From positions 186,001 to 250,000 of the forward strand of contig JBBHKE010002555.1 in NCBI GenBank assembly GCA_037447655.1: DNA of 64,000 nucleotides, written 5' to 3'. Shown here in pieces: positions 17,431-28,499 of this stretch. Both the position numbers and the translations under genes were made by a program. The first letter of the stretch is position 1; each line of letters starts with the position of its first letter. A model generated the notes under the pieces. That model ran no database searches and was not told the origin of the DNA. It saw nothing but the letters and a program-made list of their open reading frames with translations. The stretch comes from Zygnema cylindricum (taxonomy: Eukaryota > Streptophyta > Zygnematophyceae > Zygnematales > Zygnemataceae).

Positions 17431-19464
17431 CTTGGGTTATGATGATAATACAAAGGCATATAGAGTGTACGTCTTAGATAAACAAAATATTTTTGTGTCT
17501 CAGAATATTCAGATTAAAGATGAACAAGATTTGGTTGATCTGTTCAAAGCAACCGATACGCCAACAGAAAACCAGAAACATGAGTATGTCATTTTTCACC
17601 ACCAACAACAAGTGTATTTTCCGGTGACATCTCTTCCCACAAGTACACCTTCTGCTACTACACCGCTTGTTCCTGCTATAGATGCTTCTCCATGGCATCA
17701 AACTGTGGAGGAACAGACTGCTACACCTTCGGATCCTGCGGCAGTTTCAGCACCACAAAATCGGAGATTGCCGACCATTTCAGCCTCAGAATTTCTGGGG
17801 GGAAAAAGATTTAACACTCGTCTGCAAACCGGTTCTCACTTTGCTTTTTCTAAAGCATAAACGGAGCCTATGACCATCAAAGAAGCCTTCTCATCACCGG
17901 AGAGAAACCACTAGATTTAGGCGGTCAACGACGAGATGCAGTCGATTATAGAGGCACACACATGGGAGCTGGTGGACTTGCCCCCGGGGAGGAAAGCCAT
18001 TCGGAGCAAGTGGGTATTCAAAGTCAAACTGAATTCGGACAACACTATTGAAAGCTATAAGGCCAGACTTGTGGCCAAAGGGTACAACCAAAAAGAAGGT
18101 ATTGACTTTGAGGAAACCTTCTCCCTAGTCGTCAAATTTCCTACTCTCAGAATTATATTGAGTTTAGCTACTATAGAAAACATAGAAATACATCAGATGG
18201 ATGTTAAGACAGCCTTTTTGCGTGGAGAGTTAGAAGAGACTATTTATATAAAACAGCCTGAAATGTATGAGGAAAAAAGGGAAAGAAAAGTTAGTCTGCA
18301 AACTGATAAAATCTTGATATGGGCTAAAACAAGCCCTTAGACAATGGAATCTGAATTTAGATGAATTTCTGACTAGTCTAGGATTGAAAAGAATTAGTTC
18401 AGACCATTCAGTCTATGTCTTACAAGGGGAGGATGGGATTCTCCATATCGCTGTATATGTGGATGATCTTTTACTAATAAGTAAATCCATAAATGAAATA
18501 AACTGTATTAAAGCAGCTTTGAGGTCTAGGTTTGAAATGAAAGACCTAGGTGAGGCCAAATATATCTTGGGCATACAAGTTGAAAAGGATAGAAATAACA
18601 GATTAATTATGCTAACCGAGAAAGAAGCTATAGGGAACATGCTGGAAAAATTTGAGATGAAGGATGTGAAGGGATCTATAACTCCCATGGAATTTAGACA
18701 GAAGCTGGAGGGGAGTGAATCAAACTCGGGCATATTGGTTAGTGGAAACTTAGAGTCAGGGGAGGAAGAGTTTATGGCTGCAAAGCCATACCGACAAGTA
18801 GTGGGGAGTCTTATTTATTTTATGAACTGTACGAGACTTGATATTGCTGCAGCTGTGGGAGTCTTTAGTAGGAGTCTTCAGAATCCTAAAAGAGCAGATT
18901 GGGAAGCTGCATAGAGGGTTCTGAGATACCTGGCAGGTACCCAAAACATCAAGCTTATACTCAGATGAGGAGAGGTAAAATTACAGACTTCGAGCGATGC
19001 CAGCTATGGAGATATGCCAAACCGAAAATCAACAACCGGTTTTGTTCTGAAAATTGGGAATGGAACTTGCTGCTGGAGCAGCACATTACAGAAGGTCACT
19101 GCTCAGTCCACGATGGGGTCGGAATATATGGTAGCCAGTTCCGCCCTCAACGAACTCCTATGGGTTAAGGCCACTTTGCAAAAACTTGGATATATGCAAA
19201 CCAATCTCAGGTTATCTGGTGTGATAACCAAGCTGTAATTACCATTGCCTCTAACCCTAGTCATCATTTTAAAAGCAATCATATGGATGTCAGACTACTA
19301 TTTGTGAAAGAAAATATGCTTGCAAGAGTGATAAAAATGAGTTATTTACCGGATGAAAAGATGGTGGCTGATATGCTGACTAAAGCTCTTCCATATCCTA
19401 AGTTGAAGTATTGCAGAGAGTCTATTGGGTTGAGTGAGTAAGTGAGTCTAAGGATTTAGGGGAG
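17431..19464 (+). pseudogene. Element B: integrase C-terminus, RT and RNase H
   Basis: Contains GYDDNTKAYRVYV, a Thr/Pro-rich linker (about 17560-17800), RT with KWVFKVKLNSDNTIE and [18 protein letters not shown], and an intact YVDD in HIAVYVDDLLLISKS (about 18450). RNase H follows, with CTR-like LDIAAAVGVFSRS, STMGSEYMVA (the usual EAEY is GSEY) and VADMLTKALPYPK. A frameshift near 18340 and stops at about 17860 and 18912 break it. The polypurine tract (TTTAGGGGAG) at 19455-19464 abuts the 3' LTR. Confidence 0.88.
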
Positions 19465-21510
19465 TATTGAAATAAAAAGTTTAATACTCAGTAAGAGTTG
19501 TGAGGAGAGACCAAGTACTTAGAATATTTTTTGTCTAGGTATGCTGTACTACTTACCTCATTTAGTGTGACATTAGCAGTAGTACTTTTGAGTTTGTTGT
19601 ACTTCTATAGGGACACGCGTCAAAAATAAACATCATACAGGTTTTACGGAAAGCCGCCGACACACTTTTCCACACGTCACACATCGAACTAATACTGTTA
19701 ATGAATCGGACGAAAGGAGACTCAACCGATTGTCCGCGAGAATAGTGGTACAACATTCAAGGACCATCGTAGATGTGAATCGAGTGAACGGACAAGATTC
19801 GCGTGGGACCACAAAATGACTCATCACTTTGTACAACCTCAGGTAACTTGGACCACTTGATCAACACTCGGCTAGACGCTAGTATCCAGTGCTGACTAAG
19901 CACCTAGAACATTACTGTAAGGGGAATCTATTTGCATATCTGAAACACAATAGTTTTACTTAGCCAATTAGAATGTGGTGTTCCACTAAGTATATTATTG
20001 TCTAGAAGTCAAATAGGGTTAGGATGTACTCCCGATATAAATAGCGTACAGATTTGGTACCTTGTCGTTGTGTAGTACAATATTGTTGTTCAAAGTTTAG
20101 ATATCTGATTAGTTAGTTTCAATAGATATGAAACCCTGAGACCTCCATAAGTCCTCAGAGTGGACAACTTCAAAGAAGCCTCTAGGATAACCCTGACCCC
20201 TTTGTGTTTCAGAAAAATCAACCGCCACCATTACAAACAACAACTCTGACCACCTTCACCCTTGTAAAGGAAAGACTCCCCTGAGTCGATAGCAAAAAGA
20301 ATCTCTGAATTTGCTCCCTTAAACAGTAAGTTATGGAGGGTCAAAGTTGACCTTTGGTACTGAAGCTCTCTAAGAGAGAGGGTCCTATCTCCTAATTTTT
20401 CTAAGTCCTATCTCTCTCACAGACTCTATCTACTAATGTAAGGAGCTAATTAGATTACAGTTCCGTACACAAAAGTACAACTATCGGTGTACTTTCTTTA
20501 CGGACAGTGTACGACATGGCCTAAATGTCGACACGTGGTATGTTGCAATTCGCTCCCTTAATCCTCGTAGATGCCACGATCCAATGTCATTCTGCCACGT
20601 GTCATCCGATGTTGCGATGACCAAAAACCGCCAAAATCTTTTTCCGCGATCTCGGCGTTAATTCCAGCCGTCCTATTAAATTCACATTTAATCGTAGTTA
20701 TAATAAATACATGCGCGGTATTCGTTTCATTAAAGAAATAAATGCGCGTTATTTGTTTTTTATCCGTACTGTTATCCGTACTTTTACATTACTGGATCTA
20801 TGTCTTCCGTAAACAGTTTGAGTTAAATGAACTATCCTCTGTATGAATGCTTAAATAAATATCAAACCATGTAACATGTTACACTAGTTAAAGACTTAAC
20901 GGCTAAGACTACTGGCTACTGGCTGCCTGCCGCTCGGTAGGTACCAGGATCAAATCCTGTGGCCGGCACATACCTTTTAGTAAATAAACCTCTAACCAAT
21001 ATATATTTCCCGTAAATCTGTGGATAGCCTAGGTAGCCATGGCTCTAGCTCCCTCTCCAATTTCTCAAAGATTGCGACAAGTTTGAGAGTTGGAGAGAGA
21101 AGTTAGAGGTAGACTGCCTCGGCTTCTTTCTATATTTCTATTAAGACCTAGAAAATACTTTAAATGGACCATTAATTTCTACAAGATACTCTTTGTGAGT
21201 GTAAAGTTAGGACTTAGCCAAAATTGTATCTATCGAGTATTGAGATCTAACTCTCTAAGGGACAGTTTTTGGGAAATTTCCAATATCTTATAGTATACTG
21301 GTTCAATTGCACTGCAATTTTGTGAATGGGCAAAATGCATGTGACACTATGTTATGGTGGGTTTTGATGTCATTTGGACATTGTGAGATATTTCCGTGTT
21401 ATATCAAAGTTGGTTGTTTGATAGATTTTTTGGTAGTTTTTGCTGAAGTCTATGTCTACATCTACTACTACTAATGGATCTCCACTTACAATTGTGGTTG
21501 TAGAACAGCA
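19465..21510 (+). repeat. 3' LTR of element B, split by a solo LTR
   Basis: Starts TATTGAAATA (TG mutated to TA) and aligns with 6814-7811 up to 20128, then resumes at 21189 and ends GTAGAACAGCA at 21510. Like the 5' copy, it contains the Gag ATG with the Ser/Thr-rich start, near 21450. The sequence after 21510 does not continue element C. Confidence 0.9.
20129..21183 (-). repeat. Solo LTR (group 1, A-type) inside the 3' LTR of B
   Basis: A 1055-bp reverse A-type LTR flanked by AGATA (20124-20128 and 21184-21188). LTR modules are all visible, including leader hairpins near 20265-20330 and the tRNA-like module near 20900-20965 (plus strand). Confidence 0.95.
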
Positions 21511-22206
21511 TACACGAGTACAAAAATCTTTTCTCTCCACTACTTACAACAAGTTTGAACATTCATTGCCTACCCTTTTGAGCTTTAAAATATAATTCAC
21601 CATTGAAGTTAGCTGTGAATATCATTTTGTTTTTGTCACAAAGTCCTTCTTATATATGACCGAAGTAGTAATCAAACATTTACTTAACTGGGGAATATCA
21701 AGAACATCTGTAGGGTGACTATAGAAGATTTTCCATCTACTTCCACTTTCAGATCAACAAATCCTACCAGGCCAGTATATACAACTCTTCATCCTCACAC
21801 TCTATTTTTACTAAGGGAATCTTCCTCCATTTTGTGAACGATCTTTTGTCTTTACACATGTGCATTAAAGTACCCTAATCAATTATCCACCCTTCCTCTT
21901 GTGTCTCTTTCATACCTGTGAATACAAAATTTTGCTTCCTTTTGTAATTCCTTTTGATTAATTCATTTCTTACTTTGGAGAAGCTCCTCCACATCCTCTT
22001 TGATGTTGTCCCGTTTGTTGCTTTACACTTGCCCATATTTGATACTTTAATTTTCCAATCTGGTGCACTCAGCCATGCAATGTTCCATTACTTTGCAAAA
22101 GTGACAAACACTTGTCTTTAGATCTCCCATTTCTTGTTCATTAGGTCATCCTCCTCATTTTTCCTTATAAATAGTGCATTTACCATCCTTTATTGCCACC
22201 CTTGGT
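21511..22206 (-). pseudogene. Element E: gag-deleted copia interior (truncated)
   Basis: Reading leftward from the PBS at 22207-22221: only the first few Gag codons remain (GPP), then the frame jumps to the region before the zinc knuckle (AIKDG...), CHFC near 22115, the pre-protease part, protease remnants (MHMCKD near 21850) and part of the GAG-pre-integrase region, until B cuts it at 21511. Most of gag is absent. The same deletion is present in the neighbouring unit H. Many stops. Confidence 0.78.
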
Positions 22207-22221
22207 GGTGGGCCTTTGACC
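22207..22221 (-). promoter_or_regulatory. Primer-binding site of element E (mutated)
   Basis: The complement reads GGTCAAAGGCCCACC, a decayed version of GGTTATGGGCCCACC, directly after the LTR end. Confidence 0.65.
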
Positions 22222-22513
22222 TAAAATTTTGTGGGCTCCATTGCCCCACAGTATGCGCGGTTCACAAGTATCCACTACGATAGCATCAACCCACTATGAT
22301 TTCCCCAATAATAACTGCCACCCTGGCAGGCAAATATTTTGACCACTCTCACCCTTGTAAGGACAAGTCTTTGTGAATCCAACACAAAAATACTCTCTGA
22401 ATTTGCTACCCTGAGTAGTTAGTTATGGCTCGTCAAAGACAACCATTACAGTTACAAGCTCTCTTAGAGAGAGGTACCTCAATTTCACTAAGTCTTGTTC
22501 GCCTACTCAGGAC
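22222..22513 (-). repeat. Shared LTR of E and H, left piece
   Basis: The R/U5 end of a reverse-strand LTR: CAAAATTTTA end, leader hairpins (CTGCCACCCTGGCAG near 22317) and promoter core. It is interrupted at 22513 by element G and continues at 27894. The duplication at the G insertion is AGGAC/ACGAC, identical but for one base. Confidence 0.85.
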
Positions 22514-23519
22514 TGCAATTATGTTTCTCCCATTGGACTACAAAATACAAAAAGCCTCTAGGTGATTTTTGACTAGCCCTCTTTTAACTAACATTGCTGT
22601 TGTGCAAGCAGACAACTTAACAATATGACTGCACTTGTGAACAGTTTGGACTCCCCTGAGTCCATAGAAAAGAAGAATCAATGAAAACACCCAACCAGGC
22701 GATTAATTATAAGGTGGCAAAGATGCCAGTATTTATACAATCTTATTGGGAGAGAGGAGGCTACCTCCTCAATCCTCTAAGTCCTAAACCCCTCTCACAA
22801 CCCCTATCTACTGATGTACAAACCAATCGGAAGAGTGTATTGTACAGAAAAGTACTAATGCCAATGTACTTTTTGTACGGCCTTTGTATGACAAGGCCAT
22901 GGAGTGGACGCTTTTCTCTTTCGGACTTGTCCTCATGCTACTGAGGATTCCCCCTTTCCAATGATATCTTGCCACGTGTCGCCAGGTCATGTCACGCTCG
23001 AAAACCCCCAAGGCGGTTTTTCAAGGATCTCGACGATGATGCGTGCTGTCGGATCAATACCGGCTTTTAATAGAAGCCGTTCAAAAACAAATATCAGTAC
23101 ATTTATTTTGTGTGGATTTCTGTTTGTACTATATTCTGACCAGTCTGTATGTCCTTCATATGTGATTCCATTAGTTGGATTAAAGTTCCTAGCTAATGTT
23201 AAAATAGTATTCAAACCTTATGTAGTCTAACAAACTTCTACGATAGACCGGTAAGAGCTGACGGCTACGCTTCGCTCTACCTGTAAGAGGTTGAGTCCTG
23301 CCAGACTCAACATTGTTGAGAGTGACATATGTCACTCCTCAATCTTGCCTATGGAGCTGAGGCAACCATGGCTCCACTGCCCTCTCTTTCCTTTAGTGAC
23401 TACAACAAGTATGGGAACTAAAGAGAGAAGGTGGAGGCAGGCTGCCTATGCTTTATCTTTTGCTATTTATTAATCTATTAAAACCTAGAAGATACTTCTT
23501 AAATCTATTGATTTCAACG
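22514..23519 (-). repeat. 3' LTR of element G
   Basis: A 1006-bp LTR ending TAATTGCA on the complement. Its leader encodes a five-codon frame, ATG-GGA-GAA-ACA-TAA, just before the LTR end, a feature shared with the LTRs at 2794-3796 and 61907-62963. It also has a GACTC/GAGTC hairpin near 22649-22662, CACGTG near 22975, and the conserved U3 loop near 23395-23415. Confidence 0.9.
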
Positions 23520-25120
23520 CTCCCCATATTTTGTAGTCTAATTTCAACTTCTCTTTTAATCCGCTGTTTTCTCTACAGTATTTTAACTTGGGAGAGGGCA
23601 CTCGTTTGGTCATCATATCAGCTACCATTACCCCATCACCTCTATATACAAGACTCACAATTTTGTTTTCAACTTTTTTGATCACAAAAGTTAATCTTAC
23701 ATCCATATGTTTAGCCTTAAAATGATGTTTTGGATTGGCAGCAATTGCAATGGCGGCCTGATTATCACAAAACACTTCATGTACTCCTTTCTTCATATAC
23801 TCCAATTCTTGAAATAAAGACTCGACCCACATCAACTCTTCACAGCAGAACAAGAGGCCATGTACTCAGCCTCCCTAGTTGACTGAGCAACCACCTTTTA
23901 TTGCTTGCTACTCCAATAGCAAACACCTTCCCCCATATATAACACATATTGAGAGGTGCATCTTTTCAGAGGTGCATCCCCATAACTGGCATCACTCCAA
24001 GTAGTGATGTCAGTGTGCTCCCCTCCCAAATGCAACCATAAATCCTTGGTTCCCACTAGGTATCTCATGACTCTCGTGGCTGCTTCCCATTCTCTCTTCC
24101 TAAGATCATTAAGACTCCTACTGAGGACTCTAACTACTGCTGCTATGTCTGGTTTAGTACAATTCATAAAGTAGATTAAGCTTCCTACAACCTTTCTGTA
24201 AGGAATAAACTTCATAAACTGGTTCTCTTTTGGACTCATATGATCATCTAGGATTATCACTCCTTTTACACTTTCATCACTTAATTCCTTCATGGCCATG
24301 GGAGTTGTACAACTATTTGCCTTTTCCATCTGGAATTTCTCAAGCATATTTCCTATAACTTTTTTGTGAGTAAGTCTGATTATCCTCTTCCCCCTATCTC
24401 TTTCCATTTGAATTCCCAAAATGTATTTTGCCTACCCTAGATCTTTCATGTCAAATCTATTTGTAAGATCTTTCTTTAGCTTATTCATCTTTTCCATAGA
24501 CTTACTTAACACCAGCAAATCATCCACATAAATTGCAATAAAAATAACACCATTCTCATCCTCAAACATGTAAATAGAATGGTAAAAACTTTTCCGGATA
24601 TATCCTAGACCGGTGAGAAACTCATCTAGTTTCATTTTCCATTGTCTGGGAGCGTGCTTAAGTCCATATAAGGGCTTTATGAGTCAACAGACTTTGCTCT
24701 CCTCTCGTTCCTCTATAATTCCCTCTGGTTGCTGCATGAAGATTTCTTCCTCTAGTTCATCATTGAGGAACGCGGTCTAAATGTCCATCTGGTGTATTTC
24801 CATGTCTTCCGCTGCCGATTAACTATGGAGAATCCTTAGAGATGAGAACCGGACCACCGGAGCAAAAGTCTCCTCATAATCTATCCCTTCTTTTTGGGTG
24901 AACCACTTTGCCACCAACCGAGCCTTATATCTCTCAATGGTATTATCTGGGTTCAGTTTAAGTTTAAATACCCATTAGCATCCAATCGCATTTCCGCCTG
25001 GAGGACATTCCACCTGCTCCCAAGTATTCGCTTCCATGATGGAGGCCATCTCATCGTTAATGGCTCTTACGCATTTGTCTTTCTCCGGACAGTCCATTGC
25101 CTCTGAGTATAACTCAGACT
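23520..25120 (-). pseudogene. Element G: RT and RNase H
   Basis: Read leftward. RT has KARLVAKW.. in decayed form near 24900, and YVDD intact in IAIYVDDLLVLSKS near 24510-24545. RNase H has SYGDAPLKRCTS near 23960, CDNQAAIAIAANPKHH near 23750 and VADMMTKRVPSPK near 23620. Stops and small deletions are scattered (24420, 24640, 24780, 24830). The polypurine tract (complement of 23520-23526) precedes the LTR. Confidence 0.88.
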
Positions 25121-26245
25121 CATCTGGGTGATATAGCTTTGTTACCTTGTGAGTAGCCGGTTTTTCTTGTAATTTTTTGCTGCTCCTTTGTTCTCCCTCA
25201 AAATTTGAAGCTGGAATGGAGGGAAGTCTTGGGTTCCTCGGTAGTGTTTCATTGGATCCTCTGTCCATGGAAGCCGATTCCGGCTCCTCCTCATCTTCCT
25301 CTTCCGAGTGTGTAGAGATATGAGGAGATTTTGATATATCTCCCCTATCTTAGATCTCGCGTAAATACGCAATCAAGTTTTAACTTATATCCTTTCTGGG
25401 AAGATCCGAGTCTTCCTCACTGTCGGACTCAATACTGATCCTTATTTTCTTGGTGAATTTGAAGGGATCGAATCATTTCCCTTCATCCATGACAACTGAA
25501 TGTTTAACCAGAATGATGTCTTGTTTTGCTAAGTCATAGACTCTATTTCTTTTGACATCCTCATCATATCCCACAATATAACCAGGTTTTCCTTTAGCAT
25601 CTAGTTTCCAGTTTTTCTTATCCGTATCCAGACTGTAGACTTGCCTGCCAAATACTTTCAGGTGAGAAATATCTGGTTTCCTTCAAACCCATCTCTCATA
25701 AGGTGTCATTTTTTTCACGGCTAAGGAAAAGACTTTATTTTTAATGTAGTTGGCACAGTTCATGGCTTCTGCCCAAAACCTTTTTCCTATTTTCTTGTCT
25801 GCCAGCATATTGCATGCACTATCTCTTAGAGTTTGATTTAACCTCTCTGCTACCCCATATTGTTTTGGATTATAAGTTACAATTTTTTGATGCTGAACTC
25901 CATCTCTCAAGTATTCCTTAAACATGTTAGAGGTATACTCCCCTCCATTATCACTCTTTATTCTCTTAATGGGGGTTCCGTGTAACTTCTCACTCATGCT
26001 TTATATTTTTTAAAGTTAGTTGGTGTTTCAGATTTTGTTTTTTGGCAGTACACTTTCGAGTATCTAGACCAGTCATCAGTTATTGTAAACATAAATCTCT
26101 TCCCTCCAACTGAGGGTTCTTTTGCTGGTCCACAGATATTTGTGTGAACTACATCTAGTACTTTCTCACCCCTAAATGTTGCGGCTTTGGGAAAGGGAAG
26201 TTTTTGAGCCTTACCTTTGGCACACCCACTACAATCATCCACCAC
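25121..26245 (-). pseudogene. Element G: integrase and linker
   Basis: The integrase core starts with VVHTNICGPA: the first catalytic Asp is Asn, as in C. The second Asp (IKSDNGGEYTS, about 25950) and Glu (GVAERLNQT, about 25848) remain. The C-terminal region and acidic linker run left to about 25140. A stop or frameshift near 25997 separates the parts. Confidence 0.85.
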
Positions 26246-27682
26246 TTCATTATTCTAAACTGAATGCCTTCTATTACACCAAGCTTCGTCGTTTCCTTCA
26301 GCCTATCAATATGCACATGCCCCAACCGCTTATGCCATATCATCAATTTTGGAACACCAACATAGTAAGCATTCTTCTTTTCATTACTTCCGTTAAGCCT
26401 TAATATTCCTTGGCTACCTTTATCTGTTATGAAGTAGACTTTATCTCCATACTTAGTGGTAAAGACTCGTTTTCTAGTGAAGGTATTAAAATCCTTATCA
26501 TCGAACACAGACGTAGAGACAAGGTTTTAGCTCAGCTGAGGTACATAGAGAGTACATGTGAAGGTGAGTATAGAAGTCTTACCTTTCACGGGGACTTTCA
26601 GATCTACCGATCCCAATAGATCTGTAGTAACTACTCTCCCATCTCCATACTTTATCTCTACAAGGAAGGATCTTTCCGAAGTTTGGTAAAGAGATTTCAG
26701 TCACGACACATATGCATCGATGCACCTGAATCAATGATTCATCCTTCTTGTGGAGCCTCGCGAATAGCTCCAAGAGCACATTTTTGTAATCGAGGTATCT
26801 GCTTCTCCTCCACATTTTTGTCGAGAAGAAGTTCTCTATCCTCCTCCTTAGAGGACTCATCCTCCTCGGTCTCCCCTTTAACTTGTGTGAAAACAAGCGC
26901 CTTCTTCTTCCCTCCGAAAGTGCTTACTCCATGATTCTCTTGTAGCCTCAGCTCCGCCAGCTTGGTACACTCTCCAATGAAGTGTCCTGGCTTTTTGCAG
27001 AAATGGCAAAGACCTTTTGGGGGCCTTGGTTCTCCGTACTGATCTTTTTCTCGTTTAAAACCTCCATACGGCTTTGTTGAGTCCTTCCCCTATCGGTATG
27101 CTTCGGAAGCTAGAGCTTGAAAGCTTTTACCTCCTCTTAGGATCTCAATAGTGTTTTCCTTCACAAGTATCATTCGAACCACGGTGTTCCACATCCACGA
27201 GCTGTCATCCATTTCTTACACTCGATTTACTATGTTCTCATACTCATTGAGCAACTTGATGATGAGGGTGTTGACTTTCATCTACGTTGTACCTCTCCAC
27301 CCGGCACTCTCCATCTCTATATACAAACATGAAACACCATTACAATAATCTAACATTTTCCCCCCTTTGAAAGTGTAATTCCCTAGCCAGTGCTCGCCCT
27401 GCTGGAGCTCCTAAATGGGAACAAATCTATAGATCTCCAATAGAGTCTGCCACAACTCCTCGACCTTGAAGATGTAATGATGGGAGGTTGTCATCGCTTT
27501 AGTTAGTTGTTTTAAAATGAAATGCCTAGGAGCCATGTTTGTAAATTCCCACATTTGAATATCGTTTTCTTCGGTTTTCACAGCCGCTGCTTCGAGTGCC
27601 GTGGCAATAGAAGTAAGAGGTATCTCCTTTCCTTTCCCTTTTTCGCACACGTTGCTATCCCTATTGTGAGCCTCTTGCCTTA
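26246..27682 (-). pseudogene. Element G: gag (5'-truncated), protease, pre-integrase
   Basis: Gag residues homologous to the KEKET...AENDTKTWE part of element U start at 27660, directly after the LTR remnant; the N-terminal about 60 residues are deleted. The zinc knuckle CHFCKKPGHFIGEC lies near 26970-27010. The protease region shows IIDSGASMHMCRD near 26700-26740. The pre-integrase WHKRLGHVHID is near 26310-26340. Several stops. Confidence 0.82.
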
Positions 27683-27893
27683 ACCTTTTGTTGAGAGTGA
27701 CTGATGTCACTCTTCGTCCTGCTAGTAGAGCTAAGGTAGCCATGACTCCACCGCCCTCTCTTTCCTTCAGCGACTACAACAAGGATGGGGGCTAGAGAGA
27801 GAAGGTGGAGGCAGGCTGCCTATGCTTTATCTTTTGCTATTTATTAATCTATTAAGACCTAAAAAATACTTTCTAAGTCTAGTGATATTAACA
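27683..27893 (-). repeat. Remnant of the 5' LTR of element G
   Basis: Aligns with 23305-23519 of the 3' LTR and ends TTAACA at 27893. It retains the U3 hairpin with the conserved loop, but not the tRNA-like module, promoter, leader or PBS, which a deletion removed together with the gag start. Confidence 0.85.
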
Positions 27894-28499
27894 ACGACTA
27901 TCTATTAATAAACCCTAGTATAAGAGGAGTACTATAGAGTACAAAAGGTATAGTGAGCGAAGTACACATTGTACGACCATTGTACGACATGGCATTCAAG
28001 GTGACGCAAGTCAAATCGCGAGCCATGGTTCCTCCTCCCATCTTCTCCGGTATCCAATAATGTGGCCCATGTGGCATCGCCTGACGCTATCTCCAAAGGC
28101 CGCCAAAAGCTCAATCTGCATGGCGGCTGCAATGATAACCGTCGAATCAAATATATTTACACGGTTTGGATTTGCGTTCGTGCATGAATTGTTTAATACG
28201 TGCTTCGTTGTCAATTTGGTGTTGATTAGTCGTCGGGTTAGTGTTTAACTAATTGTCAAATCTTTTAAGTGTATTGTTTTGTAAATGCCTTAGTGGATAA
28301 GGTGTACGACTACATAGAAGTCCATAGACCAAGGTTCAAATCCGGATTCAGTCAATATTTTGGTTAATTATCCTCTACTTTAATCTGCTACCTTCTAAAT
28401 AAGGCGACAACCATGGCGTGCTTTTGATCCCCTCTCTCTCTCTCTCTTTAAAATCTATCTAAAATATATAAGTTATTTGTTAATTACCTTTTTTTAACA
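27894..28499 (-). repeat. Shared LTR of E and H, right piece
   Basis: Continuation of the LTR begun at 22222, ending TTTAACA at 28499, directly followed by the reverse polypurine tract of H (CTCCCC). Thus the same LTR is the 3' LTR of H and the 5' LTR of E. Confidence 0.88.
28287..28345 (+). other. tRNA-like module with A-box, anticodon-like arm and B-box
   Basis: TAGTGGATAAGGT (28291-28303), a GACT/AGTC arm closing a seven-base loop (28308-28322) and GGTTCAAATCC (28333-28343). This is the most tRNA-like copy of the window, but the acceptor and T stems are poorly paired, so it is not a functional tRNA gene. Confidence 0.7.

Larger units (their letters stand above)
6814..21510 (+). mobile_element. 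Element B: group 2 copia element with nested insertions
   Basis: A full-length but decayed group 2 element. It is bounded by LTRs at 6814-7811 and 19465-21510 (the latter split by a solo LTR). Element A is inserted in its gag with a clean 5-bp duplication (CTATG at 7874-7878 and 15383-15387). The B flanks do not match: GGAGG before 6814 lies in C, while TACAC after 21510 lies in an unrelated reverse-strand element. So the two ends were joined by recombination or rearrangement after insertion. Confidence 0.88.
22514..27893 (-). mobile_element. Element G: group 1 copia element, reverse strand
   Basis: An element inserted in the shared E/H LTR, with near-perfect 5-bp duplication (22509-22513 and 27894-27898). 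The 3' LTR is complete (22514-23519). The 5' LTR is reduced to its first about 210 bp, and the adjoining PBS and gag start are deleted, so it cannot transpose. The interior reads from gag (27682) leftward to RNase H (23520). Confidence 0.88.

Noticed and set aside
28287-28345. A genuine tRNA gene
   Set aside because: A-box and B-box are good, but acceptor and T stems do not pair, the anticodon loop lacks the usual U33, and the same sequence recurs in LTRs at a fixed place.
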